A stretch of 64,000 bases of DNA from JAOUJD01 sp963726405 (GTDB taxonomy: Bacteria > Pseudomonadota > Gammaproteobacteria > Burkholderiales > Burkholderiaceae_F), in assembly GCA_963726405.1 (NCBI GenBank), contig CAVSCF010000003.1, positions 62,001-126,000 on the forward strand. Reading direction: 5' to 3'. The notes beneath the pieces are model-generated. The model ran no database searches. It saw only the letters and a list, made by a program, of their open reading frames with translations, and was not told the origin of the DNA. How positions within the stretch are numbered: position 1 is the stretch's first letter; each line of letters opens with the position of its first letter. A program made the translations under genes and the position numbers. Of the stretch, positions 33,222-42,517 are shown piece after piece.

Positions 33222-36017
33222 TTGCTCGACAAACTGTTCTTCGGTAGCCGCCTGCACGAGCACGCCGACCCGGCGCAGCGCGTGCTTGGCATTTCCGCGC
33301 TGGCTCCCGATGCGCCGGCGCTCGTGGCGTTGCTCACCGCCGATCCGTCGCCCGAGGTCCGGGCAGCCGCGGCGCAGCGCTGCCGCGACGCCGCGACCCT
33401 CTTTGGCGCATTGAAGGCGGAGAGCGATCCGCAGGTACGGGCCACCCTCTCGGCGTCGCTGGGCGGCGTCCTGGCGACGACGACCGATCCCGGCGTCGCC
33501 GGGGCGGTGCTCGGCGCGCCCGAATGTCCCGACGACGTGCGTGCCGAGATCGCGCTGCACACGCAGGACGAGGCGCGTCGCAGCGCCGCGATCGCAGGCA
33601 TCGTCGACGAGGATCTGCTGGTCCACATCGCGCTCGATGCCGAGCGCGCTTCCGTGAGGCTCGCCGCCGCGGAACGCGTGCATGCCGTGGAGCCTCTGCG
33701 GCGCCTGCTGAAGGGCGCGATCGACAAGGACCGCGGCGTCGCTCGCCTCGCGCGCGAGCGGCTCGACGCGATCCAGCGGCGCATCGAGCACGCCAGTGCG
33801 GCGGACGCGATCCTGAAAGAGGCCGAGAACCTGCTCGCGCAGCCGGGCACCATCGTGATGGCGGCGGTGGAACTCGACCGCCGGTGGAGCGCGCTGTCGC
33901 TCGCCGACGATGCCGATCGCCGTGCCCGCTGGGAAGAGATCGGTCGACTCATGAAGGAGCGCTTCGACCGCGAACTCGACGATCAGCGCGCGCGCACGCA
34001 GTTCGAGCAGCGGCTCACCAACTGGCTGGCCGCACTCCAGTCGTCGGCGTCGACGAGCGGACTGCCCGCGCTGCGCGACGAAGTGGTGGCCCTGCGCAGC
34101 GAAGCCGAGCGTCTGGGTGACGGCACGGCCGTAGCCCGGCTCGATCCCGCCGAGCGGCAGATCGCCCAGTGGGAGCAGGCGGCGCCCGCCGTGGCGGCCG
34201 CAGAGGCCCTCGTGGCCGAGGCCGAGCAGCTCGCCGCCGACACGACGATCGACGACGCGCAGCTGCGAACGCGCTGGGAAGCGGTCGATGCGGCGGGGCG
34301 GACACCGGTACTCGCCGAACGTTTCAACGCCGCGCTGATCGTGATCGAGCACCGGCGCGACGCTTACGTGCGCGCCAACCAGCAGGAGCAGGTCGGCGCC
34401 CGGCATCAGCTGCACGCCGCCTTGCATGAAGCCGAGCAGGCGCTCGCCGCCGGGCAGTTGCACGAGGCGCGCATCGCGGCCGACCGGGCGCGGTCACTCA
34501 AGGTCCACGCGGGGCTGCTGCCGAAACCATCGGTCCAGCGGCTGAGCCGGGTCGTGCAGCAACTGACCGAACTCGAGCGGTGGGAGAAGTTCGGCCAGCA
34601 GAATGCGCGCGTCCAGTTGTGCGAACGCGCCGAGGCGCTCGTGCTCGCGACGACGCTCGCCCCGGCAGCCCTCGCACGGGACGTGCAGCAGCTGCGCGCG
34701 GACTGGAAGAAGCTCGACGAGCAGCATGCCGGTGTGCCGAAGCCGCTGTGGGAGCGCTTCGACAGCGCGTGCGAGCGCGCCTATGCGCCGGCCGCGCGCC
34801 ACTTCGCCGAGCAGGCCGCACTGCACAAGCAGGCCCGCAAGCAGCGCGAAGAGTTCATCGCGGCTGCCGCTGCGCACGCGCCGACGCTGCTCACCGAGCC
34901 CCGGGACTGCCGCGCCATCGAACGCTGGCTGCGCGAGACCGAAACGGCGTGGCGCGGCACGACGCTGGGAAGCGTCGAGCCGGGCACATGGAAGAAGCTC
35001 GATGCTCGCCTGAAGGCTGCGCTCACCCCGCTGCACGAGGCGTTGTCTGCCGCGCGTAAGCAGGCGAGGCAGGAGCGGGAAGCGCTGATCGCCGAGGCCG
35101 AAGCGTTGGCGGCGAAGGGGACGGAGCGCGACCTGCCTTCACGGGTCAAGGACCTGCAGGCACGATGGCAGGCGCACGCGAAGTCCGTCGTCCTTCAGCA
35201 GCGCGACGAACGGGCGTTGTGGGAGCGTTTCCGCACCGCGTGCAAGGCGGCATTCGACGCCCGCACGGGCTCCCGCAAGGAGGAGGATCGGCGCAAGCAC
35301 GGACAGCGCAAGGCGCTGGAGGACCTTTGCCAGCAACTCGAGACGCTGGCACAGTCGAGCGACCCGGACGAAGCGGAGGTTCGGCGCGTTCAGCGCGAGG
35401 TGCAGGACCAGTGGCGAAAGGCGATCGCCGAGAGCGGACCCGTGCCAACGGCGCTCGACGCGCGCTTCAAGGTCGCGCGCACCGGCGTCGAGGAGTTGCT
35501 GCGCGGCCGCAGCCGACGCCTCGAGGCCGCGGTGTGGGAGGCCCGCCTGGCGAAGGAACGACTGTGCGACGAACTGGATGCCCTCGTCCTCGGGGACGGC
35601 GCCGCTGAGCCTGCCGCCGCCGAGCGTGTCCAGCATCGCTGGTCCGAACTGACGCCGCTGTCCGCGGACTGGGAGAGCAAGCTGGCAGCGCGGCGCGATG
35701 CCGCTCTGCGGGCGCTCGCCGACGAGGATGCGCGCTACGACCTCGTCGAACGCATTGGCGAGTGCGCGCCCGAGCGCCGCGACGCGCTGCTCGAACTCGA
35801 ACTGATGCTCGGCATCCCGAGCCCGGCCGACCTGCAGGCGCAGCGCCTCGCGGTGCAGGTGAAGGAACTGCGGGACCGTTTCAAGCGCACGGCTTCCGGC
35901 GGTGCGGCCAGCGCCGCGGACCTGCTGCAGAAGTGGTGCTCGCTGCCGGGGGTGGCGGAGCCGCGCGACCGGGAGCGTTGCGGGAAGATCGTTGCAGGTC
36001 TGGAGCGGCGACGGTAG
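33222..36017 (+). CDS. Large DUF349-repeat coiled protein
   Basis: About 931 residues if started at the TTG at 33222 (MLDKLFFGSRLHEHADP); the start is uncertain. The first 200 residues look like HEAT-type repeats (PAQRVLGISALAPDAPALVALL, SPEVRAAAAQRC). The rest consists of long charged helices with repeated W-K/W-Q positions (for example LRADWKKLDEQHAGVPKPLWERF, DLQARWQAHAKS, VQDQWRKAIAESG) that match tandem DUF349 domains. Its function in this lineage is unknown. Four to five repeats can be counted. It stands alone between the PHA operon terminator and the convergent XRE gene. Confidence 0.75.
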   Translation: MLDKLFFGSRLHEHADPAQRVLGISALAPDAPALVALLTADPSPEVRAAAAQRCRDAATLFGALKAESDPQVRATLSASLGGVLATTTDPGVAGAVLGAPECPDDVRAEIALHTQDEARRSAAIAGIVDEDLLVHIALDAERASVRLAAAERVHAVEPLRRLLKGAIDKDRGVARLARERLDAIQRRIEHASAADAILKEAENLLAQPGTIVMAAVELDRRWSALSLADDADRRARWEEIGRLMKERFDRELDDQRARTQFEQRLTNWLAALQSSASTSGLPALRDEVVALRSEAERLGDGTAVARLDPAERQIAQWEQAAPAVAAAEALVAEAEQLAADTTIDDAQLRTRWEAVDAAGRTPVLAERFNAALIVIEHRRDAYVRANQQEQVGARHQLHAALHEAEQALAAGQLHEARIAADRARSLKVHAGLLPKPSVQRLSRVVQQLTELERWEKFGQQNARVQLCERAEALVLATTLAPAALARDVQQLRADWKKLDEQHAGVPKPLWERFDSACERAYAPAARHFAEQAALHKQARKQREEFIAAAAAHAPTLLTEPRDCRAIERWLRETETAWRGTTLGSVEPGTWKKLDARLKAALTPLHEALSAARKQARQEREALIAEAEALAAKGTERDLPSRVKDLQARWQAHAKSVVLQQRDERALWERFRTACKAAFDARTGSRKEEDRRKHGQRKALEDLCQQLETLAQSSDPDEAEVRRVQREVQDQWRKAIAESGPVPTALDARFKVARTGVEELLRGRSRRLEAAVWEARLAKERLCDELDALVLGDGAAEPAAAERVQHRWSELTPLSADWESKLAARRDAALRALADEDARYDLVERIGECAPERRDALLELELMLGIPSPADLQAQRLAVQVKELRDRFKRTASGGAASAADLLQKWCSLPGVAEPRDRERCGKIVAGLERRR

Positions 36018-36064
36018 TTTCGATTCGTTCCGGCTCCGCGGTCATCGACCGTCCGCGAGCGCGA

Positions 36065-36829
36065 TCACTCTGGCTTGGCCTCGCCGTGGGGCCCGTGCAC
36101 GGGCCGGCGCAGCGCCTTGAACAGCCGCGGCTCCCAGCTGCGCACGGCGAGCCAGACGCTCACCGGATGCCGCTCGGCGAGCGGCAGCCCGGCATCGGCC
36201 ACGTGCTGCTCGTTGTAGGCCTCGACGGCCTGCTGCAGCCGGCTGAGTAACGACACGCGCGAGGCATCGGAGACCCGCACGTTGAGCACCTGCAGAAGTT
36301 CCCCGGGTGCATCGAAGGAGTGGTCGAAGAAGTCGGCCGCCTCGCGCTTCGCAAGCTGCGCGATCGGTCCGCCAGGGATCCAGCGAAAGGTGCGTGCCAC
36401 GAGCAGGCGGTAGCGGTTGCCGGGATGCAACTCCAGGAAGCCGATGCGCTCGAGGGTCAGCAGCTTGCTCACGCACTCGGCCTCGGCCATGTCGTAGTAC
36501 TGCAGCATCTCCTCGAGCCGCAGCAGGTGCAGGGCGCAGACCGCGACGACGAACAGCTTGGGATCGCGGGTCACCTCTTCCTCCTGCTTCCACGTCAAGC
36601 GCTCCAGCAGCTTGTGGGTCCGTGGCAGCGTCCGCACCAGGTCGGACAGTTCCAGTTGCAGGTGCTCGCAGATCGCGTCCAGTTGCGCGGTCGAGCAGCG
36701 CTTGCGCGAGAAGATCCGCTTCACGGTGCCCTCGGAAACGCCAAGCCCGCCGGCCAGGTCCGCATAGGTCAGGGAGCGTGCGCGCAGATGTGCCTTGATG
36801 GCCCCGAACAGGAACGCGGTGGTAGACAC
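36065..36829 (-). CDS. XRE-family helix-turn-helix transcriptional regulator
   Basis: 254 residues from a GTG at 36829 with GGGAGG upstream. The N-terminal HTH (about 8-60: AHLRARSLTYADLAGGLGVS, then EGTVKRIFSRKRCSTAQLDA) is followed by a long helical C-terminal domain of unknown type, containing ADFFDHSFDAPGELLQVLN. I cannot name the ligand. A 19-bp imperfect palindrome at 36844-36862, 15 bases before the start, is a likely autoregulatory operator. It is divergent from a lipoprotein gene, which is the most obvious target. Confidence 0.78.
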   Translation of the reverse strand: MSTTAFLFGAIKAHLRARSLTYADLAGGLGVSEGTVKRIFSRKRCSTAQLDAICEHLQLELSDLVRTLPRTHKLLERLTWKQEEEVTRDPKLFVVAVCALHLLRLEEMLQYYDMAEAECVSKLLTLERIGFLELHPGNRYRLLVARTFRWIPGGPIAQLAKREAADFFDHSFDAPGELLQVLNVRVSDASRVSLLSRLQQAVEAYNEQHVADAGLPLAERHPVSVWLAVRSWEPRLFKALRRPVHGPHGEAKPE

Positions 36830-36843
36830 ATCGTCCTCCCTAA

Positions 36844-36862
36844 AGTCACGTTTTCCGTTACT
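36844..36862. promoter_or_regulatory. Imperfect palindrome, likely operator of the XRE regulator
   Basis: AGTCACG at 36844-36850, spacer TTTTC, CGTTACT at 36856-36862; six of seven arm positions are complementary. It overlaps the expected promoter or leader of the XRE gene and lies within the 138-base gap to the divergent lipoprotein gene. Confidence 0.45.
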
Positions 36863-36967
36863 TCTGTAGCGCCGATGAGAGACGCGGCACACAGCATTAG
36901 ACGCCGCCGGCAGGTTAGTGCCAAATGCAATCGTTGGATTGATCGTGGCTAGACAAGGAGACCAAAG

Positions 36968-37540
36968 ATGCTCACGAGCACTTCAGCGTTGCGCTTCACC
37001 CGCACACTCCTGCTGGCAGCAGGAACCGGCGCCGGACTTTCGGCGTGCTATGTGATCCCGATGAACCCGGATGGCTCGCCTGCCTGGCAATACCTGCCGC
37101 CCGGAGCCGTCGCGCCGGCGCCCGCCTCGTATCCGGTCGTGGCCGCGCCGGTGGTGTCCCCCGGCCCGGCGATGCCAACCACCTACCAGGCGCGGCTCTA
37201 TCCGATGAACGAGCAGGCGGCGCAGACGGGCCAGCTGATGGCCACGATCACGGACCTGCAAACCGGCCGCGGCATGCTCACGATGAACATGGGCAACGAG
37301 TTCCTTTCTGGCGAGGCGACCCGCGTGTCCGACGGCCACCCCGGTTTCGGGACGGTGTACGAAAAGGTCGTGAAGAGGCCGATCCAGTTGCAGGCGGGCC
37401 TGCCCAAGGGTGTGGCCAACGCGACGGGCTCGCGCGGCACCTGGGTGAACTGCGAGTACGTTCTCGAGCGCGGGGGCCGAGGCACAGGGGCGTGCCTGAT
37501 GTCCAATGGCGCCGCCTACCAGATCCACTTCGGCAGCTGA
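36968..37540 (+). CDS. Putative lipoprotein, unknown function
   Basis: 190 residues with a signal peptide ending in a lipobox (GAGLSACYVIP), so probably lipid-anchored. A Pro/Ala-rich stretch (about 45-75) leads to a compact C-terminal domain with TGRGMLTMNMGNEFLSGE and two cysteines (WVNCEYVLERGG, GTGACLMSNG) that may pair. I do not recognise the family. The start has AAGGAG upstream. It is divergent from the XRE regulator, which may control it. Confidence 0.75.
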   Translation: MLTSTSALRFTRTLLLAAGTGAGLSACYVIPMNPDGSPAWQYLPPGAVAPAPASYPVVAAPVVSPGPAMPTTYQARLYPMNEQAAQTGQLMATITDLQTGRGMLTMNMGNEFLSGEATRVSDGHPGFGTVYEKVVKRPIQLQAGLPKGVANATGSRGTWVNCEYVLERGGRGTGACLMSNGAAYQIHFGS

Positions 37541-37567
37541 GCGAGCCCGGCAACGCGGCAATGACGC

Positions 37568-37589
37568 AAGCGGCCCCCCGGGGCCGCTT
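37568..37589. terminator. Bidirectional terminator hairpin
   Basis: AAGCGGCCCC (37568-37577) and GGGGCCGCTT (37580-37589) form a perfect inverted repeat between the convergent lipoprotein gene and ABC transporter operon. The A and T ends suit termination in both directions, though T-runs are short. Confidence 0.7.
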
Positions 37590-37612
37590 GTCTTCGTCGC
37601 GTCGGCTCGCTT

Positions 37613-38662
37613 CTAGGGCAGGATGCGCAGCTCGGCCGGGTCGATGCCCACCTGCACCTTGCTGCCGGGCTCGAAGATGTGCGAGCTCGAAAGATGCGTG
37701 GCGTCGGCGGTAAGGCGCCGTGCTCCGACCTGCACTTCGTAGCGCGTGAACTCGCCGAGAAACTCGCTCTCGCGTACCTCGCCTTCGAACCAGATGCGCC
37801 GCTCGTCGCGGGTCGTCGCGATCGTCACCGCGTGGGGCCGGATCGAAACTGCCTGGCCTGCGCCGCTCGCGCGCAGCGGCAGCGCACCGATGCCTTCGGC
37901 GATGAAGATGCCGAGGGTGGGGTCGCCGTGCCCGGTCAGCACGTTCGTGTTGCCCACGAACTCGGCCACGAAGCGGTTGGCGGGCGTGTCGAAGAGCTCG
38001 CGCGGCGTCCCGACCTGCTGCAGCACGCCGGCGTCGAGCACCGCCATCCGGTCGGCGGTGGTCATCGCCTCCTCCTGGTCGTGGGTGACGAAGATCGTCG
38101 TGATGCCGAGCTTGCGCTGCAGCCGCTTCAGTTCGAGCCGCATCTGTTCGCGCAGCTTCTTGTCGAGGTTCGACAGCGGCTCGTCGAGCAGCAGCACCTG
38201 TGGCTCGATGACGATGGTGCGGGCCAGCGCGACGCGTTGCTGCTGGCCGCCCGACAGCTGGTTCGGGCGGCGCTGCGCGTACTCGTCGAGCCCGACGAGC
38301 GCAAGCGCCTCCCCGACGCGGCGCCGGATCTCGTCGCGCTTTACCTTGCGCTCGACGAGGCCGAACGCGACGTTGTCGTACACCGTCATGTGAGGCCACA
38401 GCGCGTAGCTCTGGAACACCATGCCGATGTTGCGTGCGTGCGGTGGAACCCCGGTGATGTCGCGGCCGTCGACGAGCAGGCGGCCGCGATTGTGCTGGTT
38501 GAAGCCCGCGATCAACCGCAGCAGGGTCGACTTGCCGGAGCCCGACGGACCGAGCAGCGCGAAGAACTCGCCGGGCTCGATCGCGAGCGTGATGTCCTTC
38601 AGCACCTGGTTGGTGCCGTAGGCAAGACCGATGCCGATGCATTCGACGGCGACGGCTTTCAT
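37613..38662 (-). CDS. ABC importer ATPase, ferric/polyamine type
   Basis: 349 residues. Walker A GPSGSGKSTLLRLI, Q-loop GMVFQSYALWPHMTV, signature QLSGGQQQRVALAR and Walker B VLLLDEPLSNLDKKLR are all intact; the C-terminal 110 residues form a TOBE-like domain (QAVSIRPHAVTI). This is the CUT1/FbpC-like class. Its ATG overlaps the stop of the permease gene as ATGA. With the permease and binding protein it forms a complete importer. Iron is the commonest substrate of this three-gene arrangement, but 2-aminoethylphosphonate or spermidine types are similar. Confidence 0.9.
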   Translation of the reverse strand: MKAVAVECIGIGLAYGTNQVLKDITLAIEPGEFFALLGPSGSGKSTLLRLIAGFNQHNRGRLLVDGRDITGVPPHARNIGMVFQSYALWPHMTVYDNVAFGLVERKVKRDEIRRRVGEALALVGLDEYAQRRPNQLSGGQQQRVALARTIVIEPQVLLLDEPLSNLDKKLREQMRLELKRLQRKLGITTIFVTHDQEEAMTTADRMAVLDAGVLQQVGTPRELFDTPANRFVAEFVGNTNVLTGHGDPTLGIFIAEGIGALPLRASGAGQAVSIRPHAVTIATTRDERRIWFEGEVRESEFLGEFTRYEVQVGARRLTADATHLSSSHIFEPGSKVQVGIDPAELRILP

Positions 38663-40395
38663 CGTGCGTTCTCCAGGTTCTTGTTGGCCCGATCGACGAG
38701 CGTGTGCGACAGGTACGTGCCCACGGCGACGGTGAGCACCAGCAGCACGCCGAGCGCCGCGCCCGGCCCGCGGCCCGCCACTGACTGCATGTAGAGGTAG
38801 ATGCCGTAGCTCATCGGCGCCTGCGATTCCTTCACGACCAGCAGGATGGTCGCCGACAGTTCGACCGCGGCGGTGATGAAGCTCGACACGAAGCCCGCGA
38901 GGATGCCGCCCGCCATCAGCGGGATGACGATGCGCCGGACGCTGCGCCATTTGCTCGCACCCAGCATCTCCGCCGCTTCCTCCAGCGATATGTTGATCTG
39001 CTGCAGCGCCGCCATGCAGGAGCGCAGCGCATACGGCAGGCGCCGCACGGAGTAGGCCAGCATGATCAGGACCCAGGTCTGCGTGACCGGCACGCCCCAG
39101 AGCTCGAACGCCTGGAAGGTGCGCAGGTAGCCGATCGCCAGCACGATGCCGGGCACGGCGATGGCCGCGCTCGCGACGAAGTCCAGCCACTGTCGCCCGG
39201 GGATCTTCGTGCGCAGGATCAGGTACGCGATGGCGGTGCCGATCACGACGTCGATCAGCGCGGCGAGTCCGCAATACAGCAGCGTGTTGCTGATCATGCC
39301 GCTCGAGTCCTGGAAGACCGTGGCGTAGTTGGCGAGCGTCCACGTGTCGGGCAGCACGGAGAAGCTCCACATCCTGGCGAACGACAGCACCAGCAGGCCG
39401 AGATGCGGGCTCAGCACGACCAGCAGCACGAGCAGGATGACGGCGTACGCGAGCACGGATTCCAGCGGCTTGAGCCGCCGCCGGGCGATGCCCGCGCCGC
39501 CCTTCTGCAGGGTCGAGTAGTCCTTGCCCTTCATCACCCGCACCGACAGCCACAGGGCGAGGATCGAGAAGGCGATCATGATCACGCTGATCACGTAGCC
39601 GAGGGGATCCTCGAGGCCGACCTGCGTGATGCGCAGGTAGGCCTGCGGAGCCAGCAGGTTGGTCTGGCCGAGCACGAGCGGCGTGCCGAGGTCGTCGAAG
39701 ACCTTGACGAACACGAGTGCCGCGCCCGCAAGGTAGCCGGGCATGGCGAGCGGGAACACCACGCGGGCGAACAGCCGCCATCCGCGCGCACCGAGGTTGA
39801 GCGCCGCTTCCTCCATCGCCCCGTCGATCGCCCGCAGCGCGACGACCAGGTTCATCAGGATGAACGGGAAGTAGTGCAGCGTCTCGACGAAGATCACGCC
39901 GGTGAGTCCCTGCATGATCGGCAGCGTCGTGCCGAAGGTGTCATCGAGCACGAGGTTGAGAGACCCCGAGCGGCCGAAGATAAGCTGCATCGCCACCGCG
40001 CCGACGAAGGGCGGCATGATCAGCGGCAGCACGCCGAGGGTCTGGATCAGCAGCGCTCCGCGGAACTGGAAGCGCACGGTGATGTAAGCGAGGGGCACCG
40101 CTATCAGCGACGCGAACAGCACGCTGGACAAAGCCACGTACAGCGAGTTGCCGAACGACTCGCGCATCAGCCCGGTCGAGAAGAACGTGCCGAAGTGGCC
40201 CAGCGTGAAGGAGCCGTCGCCGTCGAGGAACGCGGTGACGAAGACGGTTCCGACAGGGATCAGGAGCAGCGCGAGCAGGAAGGCGGAGATCGCCCCGAGT
40301 ACGAGGAACGAGCGCCACGAGGCGCCGAGCCGGCGCCGCAGGCGTTCGGCGGTGCCGATGGGCGGCGCGGCTTGCGAGCCGAGGGTCGCCGCCAC
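38659..40395 (-). CDS. ABC importer permease, fused two-domain (FbpB-like)
   Basis: 578 residues from a GTG at 40395, five bases after the binding-protein gene. About twelve transmembrane segments in two similar halves: each has an EAA-type loop (EEAALNLGARGWRLFARVVFP in the first, EEAAEMLGASKWRSVRRIV in the second) that contacts the ATPase. Duplicated permeases in one chain are typical of ferric (FbpB/SfuB) importers. The open frame extends upstream into the previous gene without a better start. Confidence 0.88.
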   Translation of the reverse strand: MAATLGSQAAPPIGTAERLRRRLGASWRSFLVLGAISAFLLALLLIPVGTVFVTAFLDGDGSFTLGHFGTFFSTGLMRESFGNSLYVALSSVLFASLIAVPLAYITVRFQFRGALLIQTLGVLPLIMPPFVGAVAMQLIFGRSGSLNLVLDDTFGTTLPIMQGLTGVIFVETLHYFPFILMNLVVALRAIDGAMEEAALNLGARGWRLFARVVFPLAMPGYLAGAALVFVKVFDDLGTPLVLGQTNLLAPQAYLRITQVGLEDPLGYVISVIMIAFSILALWLSVRVMKGKDYSTLQKGGAGIARRRLKPLESVLAYAVILLVLLVVLSPHLGLLVLSFARMWSFSVLPDTWTLANYATVFQDSSGMISNTLLYCGLAALIDVVIGTAIAYLILRTKIPGRQWLDFVASAAIAVPGIVLAIGYLRTFQAFELWGVPVTQTWVLIMLAYSVRRLPYALRSCMAALQQINISLEEAAEMLGASKWRSVRRIVIPLMAGGILAGFVSSFITAAVELSATILLVVKESQAPMSYGIYLYMQSVAGRGPGAALGVLLVLTVAVGTYLSHTLVDRANKNLENAR

Positions 40396-40399
40396 GGGC

Positions 40400-41740
40400 C
40401 TACTTGGCCAGGGCCGACGCCTGCTGCGCCAGTTCGACCGCCCTGGCGTAGTTCTCGCGCGCCTTGCGGTTCCAGCTTTCCTCCAGCCCCGTGATCTGTT
40501 TCGAGACCGACACTTCCTTCTTGTTCGAGGCGAACACCTTGAGGAAGTCGGCCTGCCCGGCGAGCGAGGCACCGACGATCGGCGAGAAGGCGAGGGTGCG
40601 CGCCTGCTTCAGCAGTTCGGTCGCCTGGGGGTTCGGCTTGCCCGCGAGCTTCGCCTCGGCGTCATGGATCGCCTTGGTGGCCGCCTGCAGTTCCTTCAGC
40701 CGGAAAGTGATGGTCTGGTCGAACAGCGAGTGCACGACCGCGTAGCGGTCTTCGGACAGGTCGGCGTTGAAGTTGACCTTGGCGCGCTTGACGATCGCCT
40801 GCGGGTCGGGATACCCGGCCGGGATCTTGTTGCCGAAGCTCGCGTACGAAAGGACGGGCAGCCGCGAGATCTTCGGGTCGAGCAGCAGTTCCTGGCCCTG
40901 CTGGCTCAGCGTGAACTGGACGAACTTCTTCGCTTCCGCGGTGTTCTTGCCGCCGGCGATCAGCGCGATGTTGGCCGGCACGATCGACGTCATCGACGGA
41001 TAGACGAAGTCGACCGGGAAGCCGGAGTACTTGCCCGCGAGGCCGAAGAAATCGATCACCGGGCCCGCGCCGAACTGCCCGTTGTTGATGCCGTCGGGAA
41101 CGCCGAAGCTGCGCTCGGTGATCTGCGCGCTGTTGCCCGCCATCTGCAGGACCTTGCCCCAGCCCGCGTCCCAGCCTTCGCCCTGCAGGATCGTCTCGAC
41201 GGTCAGGTGCATCGTGCCGGAACGCGACGGCGAGGTCATCGCCACGTGGCCGAACCACTCGCGCTTCAGCAGGTCGTCCCACTCTTTCGGCGCGGCGAGC
41301 TTGTTGGCCTTCAGGTAGCGCGTGTTGTACATGATGCCGTAGCCCGCGAGCGCCTGGCCCTTGTAGTAGCCCTTGGGGTCGTTGATCGGGTAGTTGCCGA
41401 TCTTCGGCGGGATCGCCTTGTTGTCGACGTCGGGCGCGACCTGAAGAAGGTTGTCGCGCTTCAGGACCTCGAAGGCGTCGGGCGCCGACGCCCAGAAGAC
41501 CTCGGGGCGCTGTCCGGCGGCCGTCTCGCGCACGAAGGCGATGCCCGCGACGGTGTTCTTGTTGAGGATCTCGATCTTGATGTCGGGATTCGCCTTCTCG
41601 AACGCGGCCTTGTAGGCCGCGGTCAACTCCTTCGGAAACGAGGTGATCACCGTGACTGTCCCCGCGAGGGCGGCGCTGGATGCGAAGGCGAGGGCGGCAG
41701 CGAGCGCGAGTCGGCGTACGGCAAATCCACGGCGAAGCAT
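40400..41740 (-). CDS. ABC importer periplasmic binding protein with C-terminal extension
   Basis: 446 residues starting at the ATG at 41740 behind a GAAGGAGA ribosome site. The signal peptide (LALAAALAFASSAALAG) precedes a type 2 periplasmic binding fold: VTVITSFPKELTAAYKAAFE, EVFWASAPDAFE, GYGIMYNTRYL and a long C-terminal lobe. Binding proteins of this class are usually 330-350 residues; here about 90 additional, mainly helical residues follow (from LKELQAATKAIHDAEAKL). The ligand is not certain; ferric ion is the leading guess from the operon type. Confidence 0.82.
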   Translation of the reverse strand: MLRRGFAVRRLALAAALAFASSAALAGTVTVITSFPKELTAAYKAAFEKANPDIKIEILNKNTVAGIAFVRETAAGQRPEVFWASAPDAFEVLKRDNLLQVAPDVDNKAIPPKIGNYPINDPKGYYKGQALAGYGIMYNTRYLKANKLAAPKEWDDLLKREWFGHVAMTSPSRSGTMHLTVETILQGEGWDAGWGKVLQMAGNSAQITERSFGVPDGINNGQFGAGPVIDFFGLAGKYSGFPVDFVYPSMTSIVPANIALIAGGKNTAEAKKFVQFTLSQQGQELLLDPKISRLPVLSYASFGNKIPAGYPDPQAIVKRAKVNFNADLSEDRYAVVHSLFDQTITFRLKELQAATKAIHDAEAKLAGKPNPQATELLKQARTLAFSPIVGASLAGQADFLKVFASNKKEVSVSKQITGLEESWNRKARENYARAVELAQQASALAK

Positions 41741-41961
41741 CGGAACGTCTCCTTCAAAGTCAGTGGCCCGCTGCGCGGGCGATCGCAGCGCCGAATTCTC
41801 GCAGAAGCCCCGCCGGTCGGCATGCGGCCGAGAACGACGCTGCGGTGCGTCAATCTGGTTAGAATGGCCAAGCCCGTACGCGAGAGCGTTCCAGGGACAC
41901 CGCAGCAGCGACTGCGCCGAGGGCCGCACGAGCAATCGCGCCAACGAGAAACGAGGAGACC
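41741..41961. other. Divergent region between the ABC importer and phaR
   Basis: 221 bases without a gene. A TAGAAT at 41860-41865 could be a -10 for phaR, but I see no matching -35, and no clear PhaR operator. The 3' part has an AACGAGGAG ribosome site for phaR. Confidence 0.4.
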
Positions 41962-42501
41962 ATGGCTGCCCTTCGACTGATCAAGAAGTATCCGAATCGT
42001 CGGCTGTACGACACGCAGACGAGCACGTACATCACGCTCGCCGACGTGAAGCAGCTCGTGGTCGATCAGGAAGAGTTCCATGTGGTCGATGCCAAGAGCG
42101 GCGAGGACCTCACGCGCCAGATCCTGCTGCAGATCATCCTGGAGGAGGAGTCGGGCGGCATGCCGATGTTCAGCGCGCCGATGCTTGCGCATGTGATCCG
42201 CTTCTACGGCAACGCAATGCAGGGCATGATGGGCTCGTACCTCGAGAAGAACATCCAGGCCTTCATCGACATCCAGAGCAAGCTGCAGGAACAGAGCAAG
42301 GCGTTCTACGACACGAACAAGATCGGTCCCGACATGTGGACGCAGTTCGTCAACATGCAGGCGCCGATGATCCAGTCGATGATGTCGACCTACCTCGAGC
42401 AGTCGAAGAACATGTTCGTGCAGATGCAGGAGAACATGCAGAACCAGACGCGCTCGATGTTCACCGGCTTCCCGGGTTTCCCGCCCGAGACCAAGAAGTA
42501 G
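41962..42501 (+). CDS. phaR: PHA synthesis repressor PhaR
   Basis: 179 residues. The N-terminal DNA/PHB-binding domain is highly characteristic (RLIKKYPNRRLYDTQTSTYI), followed by EEFHVVDAKSGEDLTRQILL and a Met/Gln-rich helical tail. PhaR binds PHB granules and represses phasin (phaP) and its own gene until polymer accumulates. It is 9 kb from phaCAB, whereas in many betaproteobacteria it lies directly behind phaB. No phasin gene is visible in the window. Confidence 0.94.
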   Translation: MAALRLIKKYPNRRLYDTQTSTYITLADVKQLVVDQEEFHVVDAKSGEDLTRQILLQIILEEESGGMPMFSAPMLAHVIRFYGNAMQGMMGSYLEKNIQAFIDIQSKLQEQSKAFYDTNKIGPDMWTQFVNMQAPMIQSMMSTYLEQSKNMFVQMQENMQNQTRSMFTGFPGFPPETKK

Positions 42502-42517
42502 TCCTCCCGCAGCACCG

